Both the position numbers and the translations under genes were made by a program. This document shows positions 25,404 through 34,527 of a stretch of DNA of 64,000 nt, one piece after another. The notes under the pieces were generated by a model. It ran no database searches. It was not told the origin of the DNA and worked only from the letters and a program-made list of their open reading frames with translations. Each line of letters starts with the position of its first letter. The stretch's first letter is position 1. This DNA comes from Actinoplanes siamensis. GTDB taxonomy: Bacteria; Actinomycetota; Actinomycetes; Mycobacteriales; Micromonosporaceae. The DNA is taken from positions 62,001-126,000 of the forward strand of contig NZ_BOMW01000008.1 of the NCBI RefSeq assembly GCF_016862395.1, given 5' to 3'.

Positions 25404-25545
25404 GCTCGCCTCCTGTACGCCGGGGGTGCCTGCCCGTCCACTGTGCGTCACCGGTGCAAGCGATCACGGCGGGCCTGCGTGGTGCGAGTCTAGGGAGCAG
25501 CAGCGCCCGGCGGGTATCCGCTGGGCGCCGCTGTTCCACCGGTTG

Positions 25546-27093
25546 CTAACTCAGCTCACGCTTGAGCAGCTTGCCGGTCGCGGTCATCGGCAGCGACTCG
25601 ACGATCTTGACGATCCGCGGGTACTTGTACGAGGCCATCCGCTCCTTGCCCCAGGCCACCAGCTCCTCCTCGGTGACGGTGGCGCCGGGATGGAGGATCA
25701 CGAACGCCTTGACCTCCTCGCCGTGGCTGGGGTGCGGCACGCCGATCACCGCGGCCAGCGAGACCGCCTCGTGGCCGATCAGGACCTCCTCGATCTCCCG
25801 CGGGTAGACGTTGAACCCGCCCCGGATGATCATGTCCTTGGCCCGGTCGACGATGTAGTAGTAGCCGTCCTTGTCGCGTCGGGCCAGGTCCCCGGTGCGG
25901 AACCAGCCGTCGCGCATCACCTCGGCGGTCGCCTCCGGCCGGTTGTAGTAGCCGTTCATGATGTTGTGGCCGCGCACCGCCACCTCGCCGATCTCGTCCG
26001 CGCCGCCGACCGTGTTCCAGTCCGGGTCGATCAGCTTGACCTCGACGCCCCAGATCGGGATACCGATCGAGCCGGGGCGTGGCTCGGCGCCCGGGTCGCT
26101 GAACGTGGCGACCGGCGACGTCTCGGACAGCCCGTACCCCTCCAGGATGGTGACCCCGAAGCGCTCCTGGACAGCCTTGATGATCTCGACCGGCAGGCTG
26201 GAGCCGCCGGAGACGGCGACCCGCATGTTGCGCGCGATCCGCTCCACGTCGACGTCCTCGCCCAGCGCGTTGAGCAGCCCCCAGTACATCGTCGGGACGC
26301 CGGCGAAGAACGTCACGTTCTCGCTCTGCAGCAGCCGCACCGCGGCGTTCGCGTCGAAGCGCGGCAGCAGCACCAGGGTGGCCGCTACCGAGAAGCCGGC
26401 GTTCATGTTCACCGTCGAGCCGAACGAGTGGAACAGCGGCAGCACCAGCAGGTGCGTGTCGGTGGCCGGCTGCGAGGCGAAGAGACGGTTGCAGGTCAGC
26501 GCGTTGAGCACCAGGTTCGAGTGGGACAGTTCCGCGCCCTTGGCCTGACCCGTGGTGCCGCTGGTGTACAGGATCACCGCGGCGTCGGTCTCCGCGCGCA
26601 GCACGGTCTCGAAGACCGGCCCGTGCCCGGCCAGCGCCTGCCCGAGCGTCTCGGCGCCCTCGATCGGCGAGGCGGCCGCCGGGTCCGCGGTGATCAGGAA
26701 GAAGTGCTCGCACCCGTCGGCGCCGCCGAACCCGGCGTGACCCTCGGCGCCCATCGGCAGCTCCGGGGTGCCCTGGAAGCAGAAGTACGCCTTCGCCTCG
26801 GAGTCCTTCAGGTGGTACGTGATCTCGCGTCCCTTGAGCAGCACGTTCAGCGGGACGACCACCGCGCCGGTCTTGAGGATGCCGTAGTAGACGATCGGGA
26901 AGTAGGGCAGGTTCGGGCAGGAGAGCGCGACCTTGTCGCCCGGCTGGATCCCGCGCGCCACCAGCAGGTTCGCCACCTGGTTCGCCGCCGCCTCGACGTG
27001 GGCGTAGGTGAGGCGCTGCGCCCCGAGCACGACGGCGTCGCGGTCGGGGTGGCGGCGGGCGCTGTCCTCCAGCAGAACGGAGAGGTTGAGCAT
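25546..27093 (-). CDS. Acyl-CoA synthetase (AMP-forming)
   Basis: Class I adenylate-forming enzyme of 515 residues activating a fatty or other carboxylic acid as CoA thioester. Motifs in order: ILYTSGTTGQAKGAELSH (about 173-190), EGYGLSETSPVATF, WFRTGDLARRDKDGYYYIVDR and the C-terminal catalytic Lys in MTATGKLLKREL. Its closest type by layout is medium/long-chain acyl-CoA ligases of the FadD3/FadD13 size class. It stands alone, divergent from the EAL-HDOD gene across a repeat-rich spacer, and ends 142 bases before the glnX start region. Confidence 0.92.
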   Translation of the reverse strand: MLNLSVLLEDSARRHPDRDAVVLGAQRLTYAHVEAAANQVANLLVARGIQPGDKVALSCPNLPYFPIVYYGILKTGAVVVPLNVLLKGREITYHLKDSEAKAYFCFQGTPELPMGAEGHAGFGGADGCEHFFLITADPAAASPIEGAETLGQALAGHGPVFETVLRAETDAAVILYTSGTTGQAKGAELSHSNLVLNALTCNRLFASQPATDTHLLVLPLFHSFGSTVNMNAGFSVAATLVLLPRFDANAAVRLLQSENVTFFAGVPTMYWGLLNALGEDVDVERIARNMRVAVSGGSSLPVEIIKAVQERFGVTILEGYGLSETSPVATFSDPGAEPRPGSIGIPIWGVEVKLIDPDWNTVGGADEIGEVAVRGHNIMNGYYNRPEATAEVMRDGWFRTGDLARRDKDGYYYIVDRAKDMIIRGGFNVYPREIEEVLIGHEAVSLAAVIGVPHPSHGEEVKAFVILHPGATVTEEELVAWGKERMASYKYPRIVKIVESLPMTATGKLLKRELS

Positions 27094-27149
27094 CCGTTGG
27101 GTTCCCTTCAGGTGGTGCCGTCGGTTGGTGCTGGTGGTTGCCGCCGGCC

Positions 27150-27345
27150 TTGGTGTCTTCCGTCCGCGCCGGCCCCGGCGTCCGCTTCCGTGTTGGCGTC
27201 CGCGTCCGCGTCCGCGTCGGCGCTGGCCTCGGCGTCAGCGTCAGCCTTGGCGTCCGCTTCCGCGTCGGCCCCGGTTCCGGCGTCCGCCCTCGCCTTCGGC
27301 CTCCGCCTCGGGTCTGACCTCGGCGTTGGCTTGGGGTTGTGACGG
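27150..27345. repeat. Degenerate hexanucleotide repeat (GCGTCC-type)
   Basis: The spacer between the divergent acyl-CoA synthetase and EAL-HDOD genes consists mostly of variants of GCGTCC, GGCGTC and GCTTCC, with a perfect run of three GCGTCC units from about 27197. One minus frame stays open for about 90 codons, would encode alternating Ala-Asp/Ala-Glu, and has no start codon. I see no gene here; promoters of both flanking genes should lie at its edges. Confidence 0.7.
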
Positions 27346-27487
27346 CGGTCTCATATCAACATGAGTGGCCCCTGAGGCGGAACCACCGTTCCGGCAGAGT
27401 TTTCGGGAAGCCGACGCGTGTTTCCCGGCCGGGATTCGTCAGCTCGCCGGGTTTTGTGCCGATGGCGTCGGCGTGGGAATTCCGGTG

Positions 27488-28690
27488 ATGGAAGCAGTAC
27501 ACGTCGGCCGTCAGCCGATCTTCGACGCTCAAGGCTCTGTCGTAGCCTTCGAGCTGCTGTTCCGTGGCCGGATGAACGACGTCGCGTCGGGCCGGCAGGA
27601 CACCTATGCCACCAGCACGGTGATGATCAACGCGTTCACCGAGTTCGGCATCGCCGAGGTGGCCGGCAACCGCCCCTGTTTCATCAACCTCACCAGGGAG
27701 TTCGTGACCGGCCGGCTCCCGTTGCCGTTCGGCCCCGAGCAGGTGGTGCTGGAGGTCCTGGAGACGGTCGCGGTGGACGACGAGGTGATCGAGGGAATCA
27801 CGTCGCTGGCCGAGGCGGGTTACCGGATCGCCCTGGACGACTTCGTCTGGGGCTCCGGCCACGAACAGCTGCTCGGTTTGGCCTCCTACGTCAAGCTCGA
27901 CCTGCTGGACGGCGACCTGAGCCGCCTCGACGAGATCGTCGCCGCCTGCCGCAAATACCCGGGCATCCAGCTGGTGGCCGAGCGTCTGGAGACCGAGGCC
28001 GAGGTCGCGATCGCGGACCGCTACGGGATGGAACTGCGCCAGGGGTACGCCCTGAGCCGTCCCCAGGTGCTCAGCACGCCCAGCCTGTCCCCGTCCCGCC
28101 TGCGCCGTCTCGAGCTGGTCGCCGCCCTGATGTCCCCGGACGTCCCGCTGGATAAGATCACCTCGATCATCGTCAGCGACCCGGCCCTGGCCCTGCGCGT
28201 CCTGCGGGTCAGCAACTCGGTCGCCGCCGGCGTGGTCAGCCGGATCTCCTCGGTCCGCCAGGCCGTCATGCTGGTAGGTCTCACGCGGATCCGCCGCTGG
28301 GCCACCCTGATGGTGGTCGACGACGTGGCCGAGGCCCCCGAGGAACAGCTGCTCACGGCGCTCACCCAGGCCCGCCTCTGCGAGAACCTGGCCGCCCGAT
28401 TCAACACCGACCCGGGCGCCGCCTTCGTGGCCGGCCTGGTCACCGGCATGGCCCGCCTGATGGGCTTCACCCCGGCCGCGATGGCTGAACAGCTCCCGCT
28501 GACCGCCGACGTCTCGGACGCCCTCACCGTCGGCACCGGCCGCCTCGGCCAGGTCCTCAGCGCCGTCCGGGCCTACGAATCCGGCGAGCCGGGCTCCGAG
28601 GACCTCGCCGTCCCGGCCCTGGACGCCATGCGCTGGTCCACCCGCACCCTGACCGCCGCTCACCGCTTCAACCCCAGACGCCGCCGCTGA
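27488..28690 (+). CDS. EAL-HDOD domain signalling protein
   Basis: A 400-residue protein of the EAL plus HDOD architecture (YuxH-like). The N-terminal part opens HVGRQPIFDAQGSVVAFELLFRG, where ELL stands for EAL. Several phosphodiesterase positions remain (FINL, VLEVLET, VKLDLL, RQGYALSRP), but the DDFGTGYS loop is DDFVWGSG, so c-di-GMP hydrolysis is doubtful. The C-terminal HDOD domain begins about residue 200 (LELVAALMSPDVPLDKITSIIVSDPALALRVLRVSNS). ATG 27488 was chosen because the conserved domain starts right after it. Likely a c-di-GMP-linked scaffold. Confidence 0.88.
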   Translation: MEAVHVGRQPIFDAQGSVVAFELLFRGRMNDVASGRQDTYATSTVMINAFTEFGIAEVAGNRPCFINLTREFVTGRLPLPFGPEQVVLEVLETVAVDDEVIEGITSLAEAGYRIALDDFVWGSGHEQLLGLASYVKLDLLDGDLSRLDEIVAACRKYPGIQLVAERLETEAEVAIADRYGMELRQGYALSRPQVLSTPSLSPSRLRRLELVAALMSPDVPLDKITSIIVSDPALALRVLRVSNSVAAGVVSRISSVRQAVMLVGLTRIRRWATLMVVDDVAEAPEEQLLTALTQARLCENLAARFNTDPGAAFVAGLVTGMARLMGFTPAAMAEQLPLTADVSDALTVGTGRLGQVLSAVRAYESGEPGSEDLAVPALDAMRWSTRTLTAAHRFNPRRRR

Positions 28691-28743
28691 CCTATCTGCC
28701 GTGGAAACACCCCGGCTGCCCCCACGTCCCGGCCACCCCCGGG

Positions 28744-31110
28744 TCATCGGGCCAGGCCGGGTCGGCGCAACACCGGTACCGCTGTGGCCCCCACCGCGAG
28801 CAGCGCGCACAGCGCGGTCACTCCCAGGCCGGCGTCCCACGGGATCATCAGCGCCACTTTCCGGCCCAGTTCGTCCTCGACCGCTGCGCGCACGCCGGCC
28901 AGCGAGAACACTCCCACCGCCCCGCCCAGCAGCGCCCCCACGACCGCGGCCAGCACCGCCTCGGCCGTGGTGACCCGCAGCACCTGGCCCAGTCCGGCCC
29001 CGGCCAGCCGCAGCGCACGGAACTCCTGCCGGCGTGCCGCGGTGGCCATCAGCAAGGTGTTCGACACCGCGATCGCCGTGTACCCGGCGGTCAGCCCGAT
29101 CAGCACCCGGAGGAAGAGGTCCACCAGGTCGCCCTCCTCGGCGACCTGTTCCTCCGCGTAGCCACGAGCGGTCATCACCCGCGCGCCAGCGGCCGGCCGC
29201 GGTTCCCCGGTCAGCACGACCATGCTGGTCAGGGCATCAGGATCGTGCTTGCGAACCAGGTCACGGGGAAGCACCACAGGCGCGGCGGCGCCGGCGTCGA
29301 TTCTGCGCACCGGGAGCGACGTCTGCGCGCCGTCCGCGAACCGCAGCGTGATCGCCGATCCGACCGACGCTCCCACCTCGCCGGCAGCCTCCGGGGTCAG
29401 TGTGACGGCCGAGCCCGCGATGCCGGCCGCGTACTCCCCGGTGGTCGCCGCGCCGTGCGTGACCAGTACCCGGGTGTCGAGCCGCGAACTGCCCGCCTGC
29501 CCGCGCACGGCGGCCTCGCTCAGCCCGGGAGTACCGTCGGGGGCCAGCACGGTAGCCGCCGGGATGTCGGCGGCCTCGTCGACGCCGGCGGCCTCGTTGA
29601 TCGTCGCCACCATGCCGACGAGCAGTACCGTCATACCCACGGTGACGAGGACCGGCGCGGCCGTCGAGGCGACCCGCCGCACTCCGGTCAGCGTCCCCTC
29701 CCGGACCACCATCCCGGTCGCCGAACCCCGCCACGGAGCGGTCACCAGCCGCACCAGCGGTCCGATCACGACCGGAGCGAGCAGCGCGGCCGCGGTGATC
29801 AGGAGCATCGCGGCGCCCATCCCGGCGGTCGTCTTGCTCTGCGTGGCCATCGCCGGCATGGCTGCCAGCAACGCCGCCCCGCCGGCCGCGCTGAGCAGGC
29901 CGAACACCCACCGGGCCGGAGTCATCGAGCGGGTCTCGGCGGCTGCCTCCCGCAGCGCGGCCAGCGGCGGCACCCGGCTCGCCCGGCGTGCCGCCACGGC
30001 TACCCCGGCGAGGGCGACGATCAGGCCGAGCAGAATCGCTCCACCGGCCGCGGCCGGCTGCCAGGTCGCCTCGAACCCGGGCGGCTCCAGGTCGAGGTCG
30101 GTCATCGGCCGGGCCAGCAGAGGCGCGAGCGCGGACCCCACCGGAGCACCGACCAGACCCGCGAACACGGCGATCAGCGCGGTCTCGGCGTACATCATCC
30201 GGCGGACCTGGCCCGGAGTCGCGCCCGCCGTCCGCAGCAGTCCCAGCTCCCGTCGTCGCTGCGCGGCGGTCAGCGCACACGTCGAGGCGACCACGAACAC
30301 GGTCGCGAAGGCTCCCAGGGTGACCATCGCGATCAGCAGCTGAGCCCCGATCCAGCGGATCCGGGTCACCTCAACCGGCTCCAGGGCGGCGCGCTCCGGT
30401 CCCGCGCGGACCGTTCCGGCCCCGCCGATCCGGGCTTGCGCGCCGTCCGCCACCTGCTCTTGATCACCGGTCACGGTCAGGCCGATCACCCGTACGCCGG
30501 AAGCCCGCGCCAGCGCGTCATCATCGCTCACGTAGAAGCCGGGCCCGTCGGTCGTCCCGGTGACCGTCCACGTCTCCGGCCCGACCGCGGTGAGCACCTC
30601 GATCGTGCCGCCAGGGACCAGGCCCGCCGTGGCGCCGGCCTCGTCCGCCGGGGCGCCGACGCTGACCTCGCCCTGCGAGGCGCCGACGACAACCTCGCCC
30701 TTCTTCGCCGGTGCGTGGCCCGTGGCCAGCTGGTATCCGCCCAGCGCCGCTGACGACCAGGAATGACCGGCCAGCCGAGCCATCCCGTGGTCGGCCGTGC
30801 CCTGCCTCTGCACGTAGAAGAAGGGGTCGGGGATCGCGGCCGTGATCCGTGGATCCTGCTCGAGCCGTCCGGACACCTCAGCCAGCTCGTCCGGGGTCCA
30901 CGAGCGGATCTCGGGCTCGCCGTAGTCGTTGATGCCCACCGACGGCGCCTGCACCATCACCGGCGACGCTCGGTATCGCTCCGGCGGCTGCGGCCGCGAG
31001 GACAGATAGAGCGTCACCGAGCCGGCGACCACGGCGACTCCCAGCGCGATCGCCACGAACGTGCCGGCGAAGCTCGCAAACCGGTGCCGGACCATCGCCC
31101 ACGCGGTCAC
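28744..31110 (-). CDS. FtsX-like ABC transporter permease
   Basis: Membrane component (788 residues) of a MacB/LolCDE-type ABC system. The GTG start overlaps the ATPase stop by four bases. It has an N-terminal helix (GTFVAIALGVAVVAGSVTLYL), a large extracellular domain, a first FtsX core of three helices beginning IAMVTLGAFATVFVVAS, a second extracellular domain and a second FtsX core near the end (LTAGYTAIAVSNTLLM...). Such systems export peptides or lipids or sense cell-wall antibiotics. Divergent sensor kinase and response regulator genes next door suggest a stress-response module. Confidence 0.9.
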   Translation of the reverse strand: MTAWAMVRHRFASFAGTFVAIALGVAVVAGSVTLYLSSRPQPPERYRASPVMVQAPSVGINDYGEPEIRSWTPDELAEVSGRLEQDPRITAAIPDPFFYVQRQGTADHGMARLAGHSWSSAALGGYQLATGHAPAKKGEVVVGASQGEVSVGAPADEAGATAGLVPGGTIEVLTAVGPETWTVTGTTDGPGFYVSDDDALARASGVRVIGLTVTGDQEQVADGAQARIGGAGTVRAGPERAALEPVEVTRIRWIGAQLLIAMVTLGAFATVFVVASTCALTAAQRRRELGLLRTAGATPGQVRRMMYAETALIAVFAGLVGAPVGSALAPLLARPMTDLDLEPPGFEATWQPAAAGGAILLGLIVALAGVAVAARRASRVPPLAALREAAAETRSMTPARWVFGLLSAAGGAALLAAMPAMATQSKTTAGMGAAMLLITAAALLAPVVIGPLVRLVTAPWRGSATGMVVREGTLTGVRRVASTAAPVLVTVGMTVLLVGMVATINEAAGVDEAADIPAATVLAPDGTPGLSEAAVRGQAGSSRLDTRVLVTHGAATTGEYAAGIAGSAVTLTPEAAGEVGASVGSAITLRFADGAQTSLPVRRIDAGAAAPVVLPRDLVRKHDPDALTSMVVLTGEPRPAAGARVMTARGYAEEQVAEEGDLVDLFLRVLIGLTAGYTAIAVSNTLLMATAARRQEFRALRLAGAGLGQVLRVTTAEAVLAAVVGALLGGAVGVFSLAGVRAAVEDELGRKVALMIPWDAGLGVTALCALLAVGATAVPVLRRPGLAR

Positions 31111-31865
31111 CGGGCCGACTCCTCGAGCCGGGCGGTGTGCACCGCGATCTTCTCGGCGCCGACCGGCCCGGCCACGTCGTCGACCACTCGGCCGTCGGCC
31201 AGGAACAGCACCCGGTCGGCGTGCGCGGCGGCCACCGGATCGTGGGTGACCATCACGATCGTCTGACCGTGCCGGTCGACCGCGGCGCGCAGCAGGCGCA
31301 GGATCTCCAGCCCGGATCGCGCGTCCAGCGCGCCTGTCGGCTCGTCCGCGAAGATCACCGCGGGCCGGGTGACCAGCGCGCGGGCGATCGCCACCCGTTG
31401 CTGCTGGCCGCCGGACAGCTCCGTGGGGCGGTGCCCGGCGCGCTCGGCGAGACCCACCTCGGCCAGCATCGCGGCCACCTCGCCGGGCCGCGGCCGGCGG
31501 CCGGCGAGGCGGAGCGGGAGCACCACGTTCTGCGCGGCCGTCAGCGCCGGGATCAGGTTGAAGGCCTGAAAGACGAAACCCACCCGGCTGCGTCGCAGCC
31601 GGGTCAGCGCCCGCTCGCTCAGGTCCTTGACCGGCACGCCGTCGATCAGCACCTCACCGCTGGTCACCCGGTCGAGCCCCGCCGCACAGTGCAGGAGCGT
31701 GGACTTCCCGGAGCCGGACGGCCCCATCACGGCGGTGAACGTGCCCGGGTCGAACCGTGCGTCCACCGCGTCGAGCGCGGTGACCGTGTTGTCGGCCTGG
31801 CCATACCGTTTGGTGACCGCACGGATCTCCACAGCGGCTGTCTCTGCTCGCGTCGTCATGGGCAT
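31107..31865 (-). CDS. ABC transporter ATP-binding protein (MacB/LolD type)
   Basis: ATPase partner of the FtsX-like permease, 252 residues. Walker A is GPSGSGKST, the signature is [15 protein letters not shown], Walker B is [12 protein letters not shown] and the switch is [14 protein letters not shown]. The sequence [20 protein letters not shown] is typical of LolD/MacB-type ATPases. A second ATG at 31859 is an equally possible start. Together with the permease and the divergent kinase/regulator pair it forms a two-component-controlled export cassette. Confidence 0.93.
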   Translation of the reverse strand: MPMTTRAETAAVEIRAVTKRYGQADNTVTALDAVDARFDPGTFTAVMGPSGSGKSTLLHCAAGLDRVTSGEVLIDGVPVKDLSERALTRLRRSRVGFVFQAFNLIPALTAAQNVVLPLRLAGRRPRPGEVAAMLAEVGLAERAGHRPTELSGGQQQRVAIARALVTRPAVIFADEPTGALDARSGLEILRLLRAAVDRHGQTIVMVTHDPVAAAHADRVLFLADGRVVDDVAGPVGAEKIAVHTARLEESAR

Positions 31866-31969
31866 CAGCCAACCGGGTCGCGCGGCGCGGCACATTCACG
31901 CAGGAGTGAGGATCGAAGGTAACGCCAGCACTACCGACGATCGTGAATCGCGCCGGTACCGTGCCACAC

Positions 31970-33262
31970 ATGCCGGTCCGCAACGCGCTCGAGGCGCTCA
32001 CTCTCCGGCCGACCGTGTTCCTGCGGTCGGCCTGGCCGTGGCGTTCACTGGTCTATCTGGGCGGCGGCGCCATGCTCGGGTGCGTCACGATGCTCTGCGT
32101 GGTCGTCCTGGTGCTGGCCGGGGCCCTGCTGTCGATCGTGGCGATCGGGCTGGCGGCCTATGTGGCGACCGTGCTCTCCGGCATCGTGGTGGCCCGCATG
32201 GAGCGGCGCCGGATGCGCCTGGTCGACGACGACACGCTGCCCGACCCGCACCGGCCGGTGTTGCGGCCCGGTGTGCGGGCCTGGTTGTCCGTCCGTCTCC
32301 GCGAGCAGGTCACCTGGCGCGAGCTGGGGTACGCGATGCTCTCGGCGAGTCTCCTGTGCTGGATGGACTCCCTGGTCATCGGCGGGGTCGTCTACGAGGT
32401 GATGACCACCCTGGGCGCGCCGTTCTACATGCACGACGAGCCGATGTCGTCCCGGCTGGCCCTGGCCGCGGCGGGGATTCCGCTCACGCTGGTGCTGGCC
32501 TGGCCGGTGACCGCCTGGGCCGGAGCGCGGGCCGCGATGGCGCGGGCGATCCTGGCGCCCCGGGCGCACGACGCCAACGAGAAACTGATCGAGGTGACCC
32601 GGTCGCGGGCCCGGCTGGTCGACGCGTTCGAAGTGGAGCGCCGCCGGATCGAGCGGGATCTGCACGACGGCGCCCAGCAGCGGTTGGTGGCCATGCGCCT
32701 GCAACTGGGCATGGCGCGGTTGGAGATGCCGCCCGACAGTCCAGCCGAGAAATATGTGTTGGAGGCGGAGAATCTGGCGAAACAGGCGCTGACCGAGATC
32801 CGCGAGCTGATCCGCGGCGTGCACCCGAAGGTGCTGACCGATCGAGGCCTGCCCGCGGCGGCCGGCGAGGTGGCGTCGACGGCGCCGCTGCCGGTCCACC
32901 TCAAGTTCTCGCTGCCCGGCCGACTGTCCAGCGCGGTGGAGGTGGCGGCCTACTTCGTGATCGCCGAAGCGCTCACCAACGTGACGAAGCACAGCGGCGC
33001 CGCCCACGCCGCCGTCAATGGCCGGGTGGAAGAGGGCCGCCTGGTGGTGGAGATCTGCGACGACGGACGGGGAGGCGCTGATCCGGCCGCGGGCTCGGGC
33101 CTGCTCGGGTTGGCCGATCGTGTCGCGGTGGTCGACGGCACGGTCGCGCTCGCCAGTCCACCCGGCGGCCCTACGACGCTGCGCGTCGAGATTCCGCTCT
33201 CACCGGACGAGCCCGCGCTCAGCGGCTCGCCGCCCGCCGCGCGCGGTGCGCGGGCACCGTAG
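31970..33262 (+). CDS. NarL-type sensor histidine kinase
   Basis: Membrane histidine kinase of 430 residues for the LuxR-type regulator downstream. Two helices near the N-terminus (SLVYLGGGAMLGCVTMLCVVVLVLAG and LLSIVAIGLAAYVATVLSG) and two further hydrophobic spans (LSASLLCWMDSLVIGGVVYEV, LALAAAGIPLTLVLAWPVTAW) frame the sensor. The HisKA_3 box is RRRIERDLHDGAQQRLVAMRL, with the phospho-His in LHDG; ATP-binding boxes are EALTNVTKHS and GSGLLGLADRV. Divergent from the ABC exporter. ATG 31970 is preferred over GTG 31943. Confidence 0.9.
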   Translation: MPVRNALEALTLRPTVFLRSAWPWRSLVYLGGGAMLGCVTMLCVVVLVLAGALLSIVAIGLAAYVATVLSGIVVARMERRRMRLVDDDTLPDPHRPVLRPGVRAWLSVRLREQVTWRELGYAMLSASLLCWMDSLVIGGVVYEVMTTLGAPFYMHDEPMSSRLALAAAGIPLTLVLAWPVTAWAGARAAMARAILAPRAHDANEKLIEVTRSRARLVDAFEVERRRIERDLHDGAQQRLVAMRLQLGMARLEMPPDSPAEKYVLEAENLAKQALTEIRELIRGVHPKVLTDRGLPAAAGEVASTAPLPVHLKFSLPGRLSSAVEVAAYFVIAEALTNVTKHSGAAHAAVNGRVEEGRLVVEICDDGRGGADPAAGSGLLGLADRVAVVDGTVALASPPGGPTTLRVEIPLSPDEPALSGSPPAARGARAP

Positions 33263-33376
33263 GTGTGGACATGAATGCCGCCAGGTCGCCGAGTGTGCTC
33301 CCCGTTTCGGTTCGCCGGTCATTCCAGACCGCCAGGTCAGGTTGCGCCGCACTCGGCGATGGCGGTCGGCGGTGGC

Positions 33377-33520
33377 GCGGACAGCGGGTGGCGGCGATGG
33401 CGGTGGCTGCGGTGTTGCGGACAGCGGGTGGCGGCGATGGCGGTGGCGGTGGCTGCGGTGGCGCGGACAGCGGGTGGCGGCGATGGTGGCTGCGGTGGCT
33501 GCGATGGCGGTGGCGTGGGT
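33377..33520. repeat. Imperfect tandem repeat between kinase and regulator genes
   Basis: Copies of GCGGACAGCGGGTGGCGGCGATGG-type sequence begin at 33377, 33417 and 33463 (spacings 40 and 46) and are followed by GGTGGCTGCG variants. They fill much of the 348-base space 33263-33610. A reading frame runs through the repeats in frame with the response regulator, but its predicted Gly/Arg/Trp-rich product is unlike any receiver-domain N-terminus, so I read it as non-coding. Confidence 0.7.
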
Positions 33521-33610
33521 GACTGTGGGTGCCGGCGGCGGGATCGTGCATCGGCGGCGGGCGTGGGGGCTGTGGCGCGAGGACAAGGTGGACGGGACTG
33601 GGGTGCCGGG

Positions 33611-34264
33611 GTGAGTGACGGGCTGCGGGTGGTGATCGCCGAGGACGGGGTGATCGTCCGGGAGGGCGTCAGCGGGATGCTGCGGCGCTTCGGGCACGAG
33701 GTGGTGGCCGCGGTGGGGGACGCCGAGAAGCTGCGTGCGGCGGTGGCGGAGCACCAGCCCGACGTGGTGGTCACCGATGTGCGGATGCCACCCGGGTTCA
33801 GTGACGAAGGGCTGCAGGCGGCCATCGCCCTGCGGGCCGCGGACCCGGAGTTGCCGGTGCTGGTGCTGAGTCAGTACGTGGAGCAGACCTACGCCGCCGA
33901 GCTGCTCGACTCGGGGCGGGGCGCCGGGGTGGGGTATCTGCTCAAGGACCGGATCGGTGAGGTGGTGGAGTTCGTCGATGCGCTGGTGGCGGTGGCGCGG
34001 GGGCGGACCGTTGTCGATCCGGAGGTGGTTCGCCAGTTGCTGTCACGGCGTCAGGCGCCGCTGTATCGGCTGACCGCGCGGGAACGGGAGGTGCTGGCGC
34101 TGATGGCGGAGGGGCGGTCGAACACGGCGATCGCGCGGGCACTGGTGGTCTCCGAGGCGGCGGTGGCCAAACACATCAACAGCCTGCTGACCAAGCTGGA
34201 CCTGCCACCGGATGCGGACGATCACCGGCGGGTGCGGGCGGTTCTCGCCTATCTGCGCGGGTGA
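33611..34264 (+). CDS. LuxR/NarL-family response regulator
   Basis: Cytoplasmic DNA-binding regulator of 217 residues, cognate to the upstream kinase. The receiver has acidic residues in VIAEDGV, the phosphorylated Asp in VVVTDVRMPP and the conserved Lys in YLLKDRIGEV. The C-terminal LuxR helix-turn-helix reads LTAREREVLALMAEGRSNTAIARALVVSEAAVAKHINSLLTKL. GTG 33611 starts just before the receiver. The likely target is the divergent ABC exporter. No gene is seen in the 263 bases after it, up to 34527. Confidence 0.92.
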   Translation: MSDGLRVVIAEDGVIVREGVSGMLRRFGHEVVAAVGDAEKLRAAVAEHQPDVVVTDVRMPPGFSDEGLQAAIALRAADPELPVLVLSQYVEQTYAAELLDSGRGAGVGYLLKDRIGEVVEFVDALVAVARGRTVVDPEVVRQLLSRRQAPLYRLTAREREVLALMAEGRSNTAIARALVVSEAAVAKHINSLLTKLDLPPDADDHRRVRAVLAYLRG

Positions 34265-34527
34265 CAGGAGCAGGCGGCGCGCTGACCGCCGAGCGCTACC
34301 CCGTACCGGGATGATGGGCCGCGCCCTGGCCAGGGGCGGGCTGGCCTGGGCCACGCGCTGTGGGTATCGGGGGCGCACGGGGAAGTGTTCGTGTGGCGTT
34401 GATCTGGGCGCTGCTCGATGGACCCTCGGGCATCGGTCCGGGATGCGGAAATCCCTCGCGACGATCAGTGGCCCCGCGTCCTGAGGGGGAGGGCGGCCGT
34501 GCCGGAACCACGGTCTGCGGACCGGGA

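Noticed and set aside
33275..33610. N-terminal extension of the LuxR-type regulator through the repeats
   Set aside because: The extension is Gly/Arg/Trp repeat sequence and the receiver domain begins directly at GTG 33611.
34265..34527. Possible gene between the LuxR regulator and the dioxygenase-fold gene
   Set aside because: Frames in both directions lack starts with ribosome sites, and the translations are Pro/Arg/Ala-rich without any motif.
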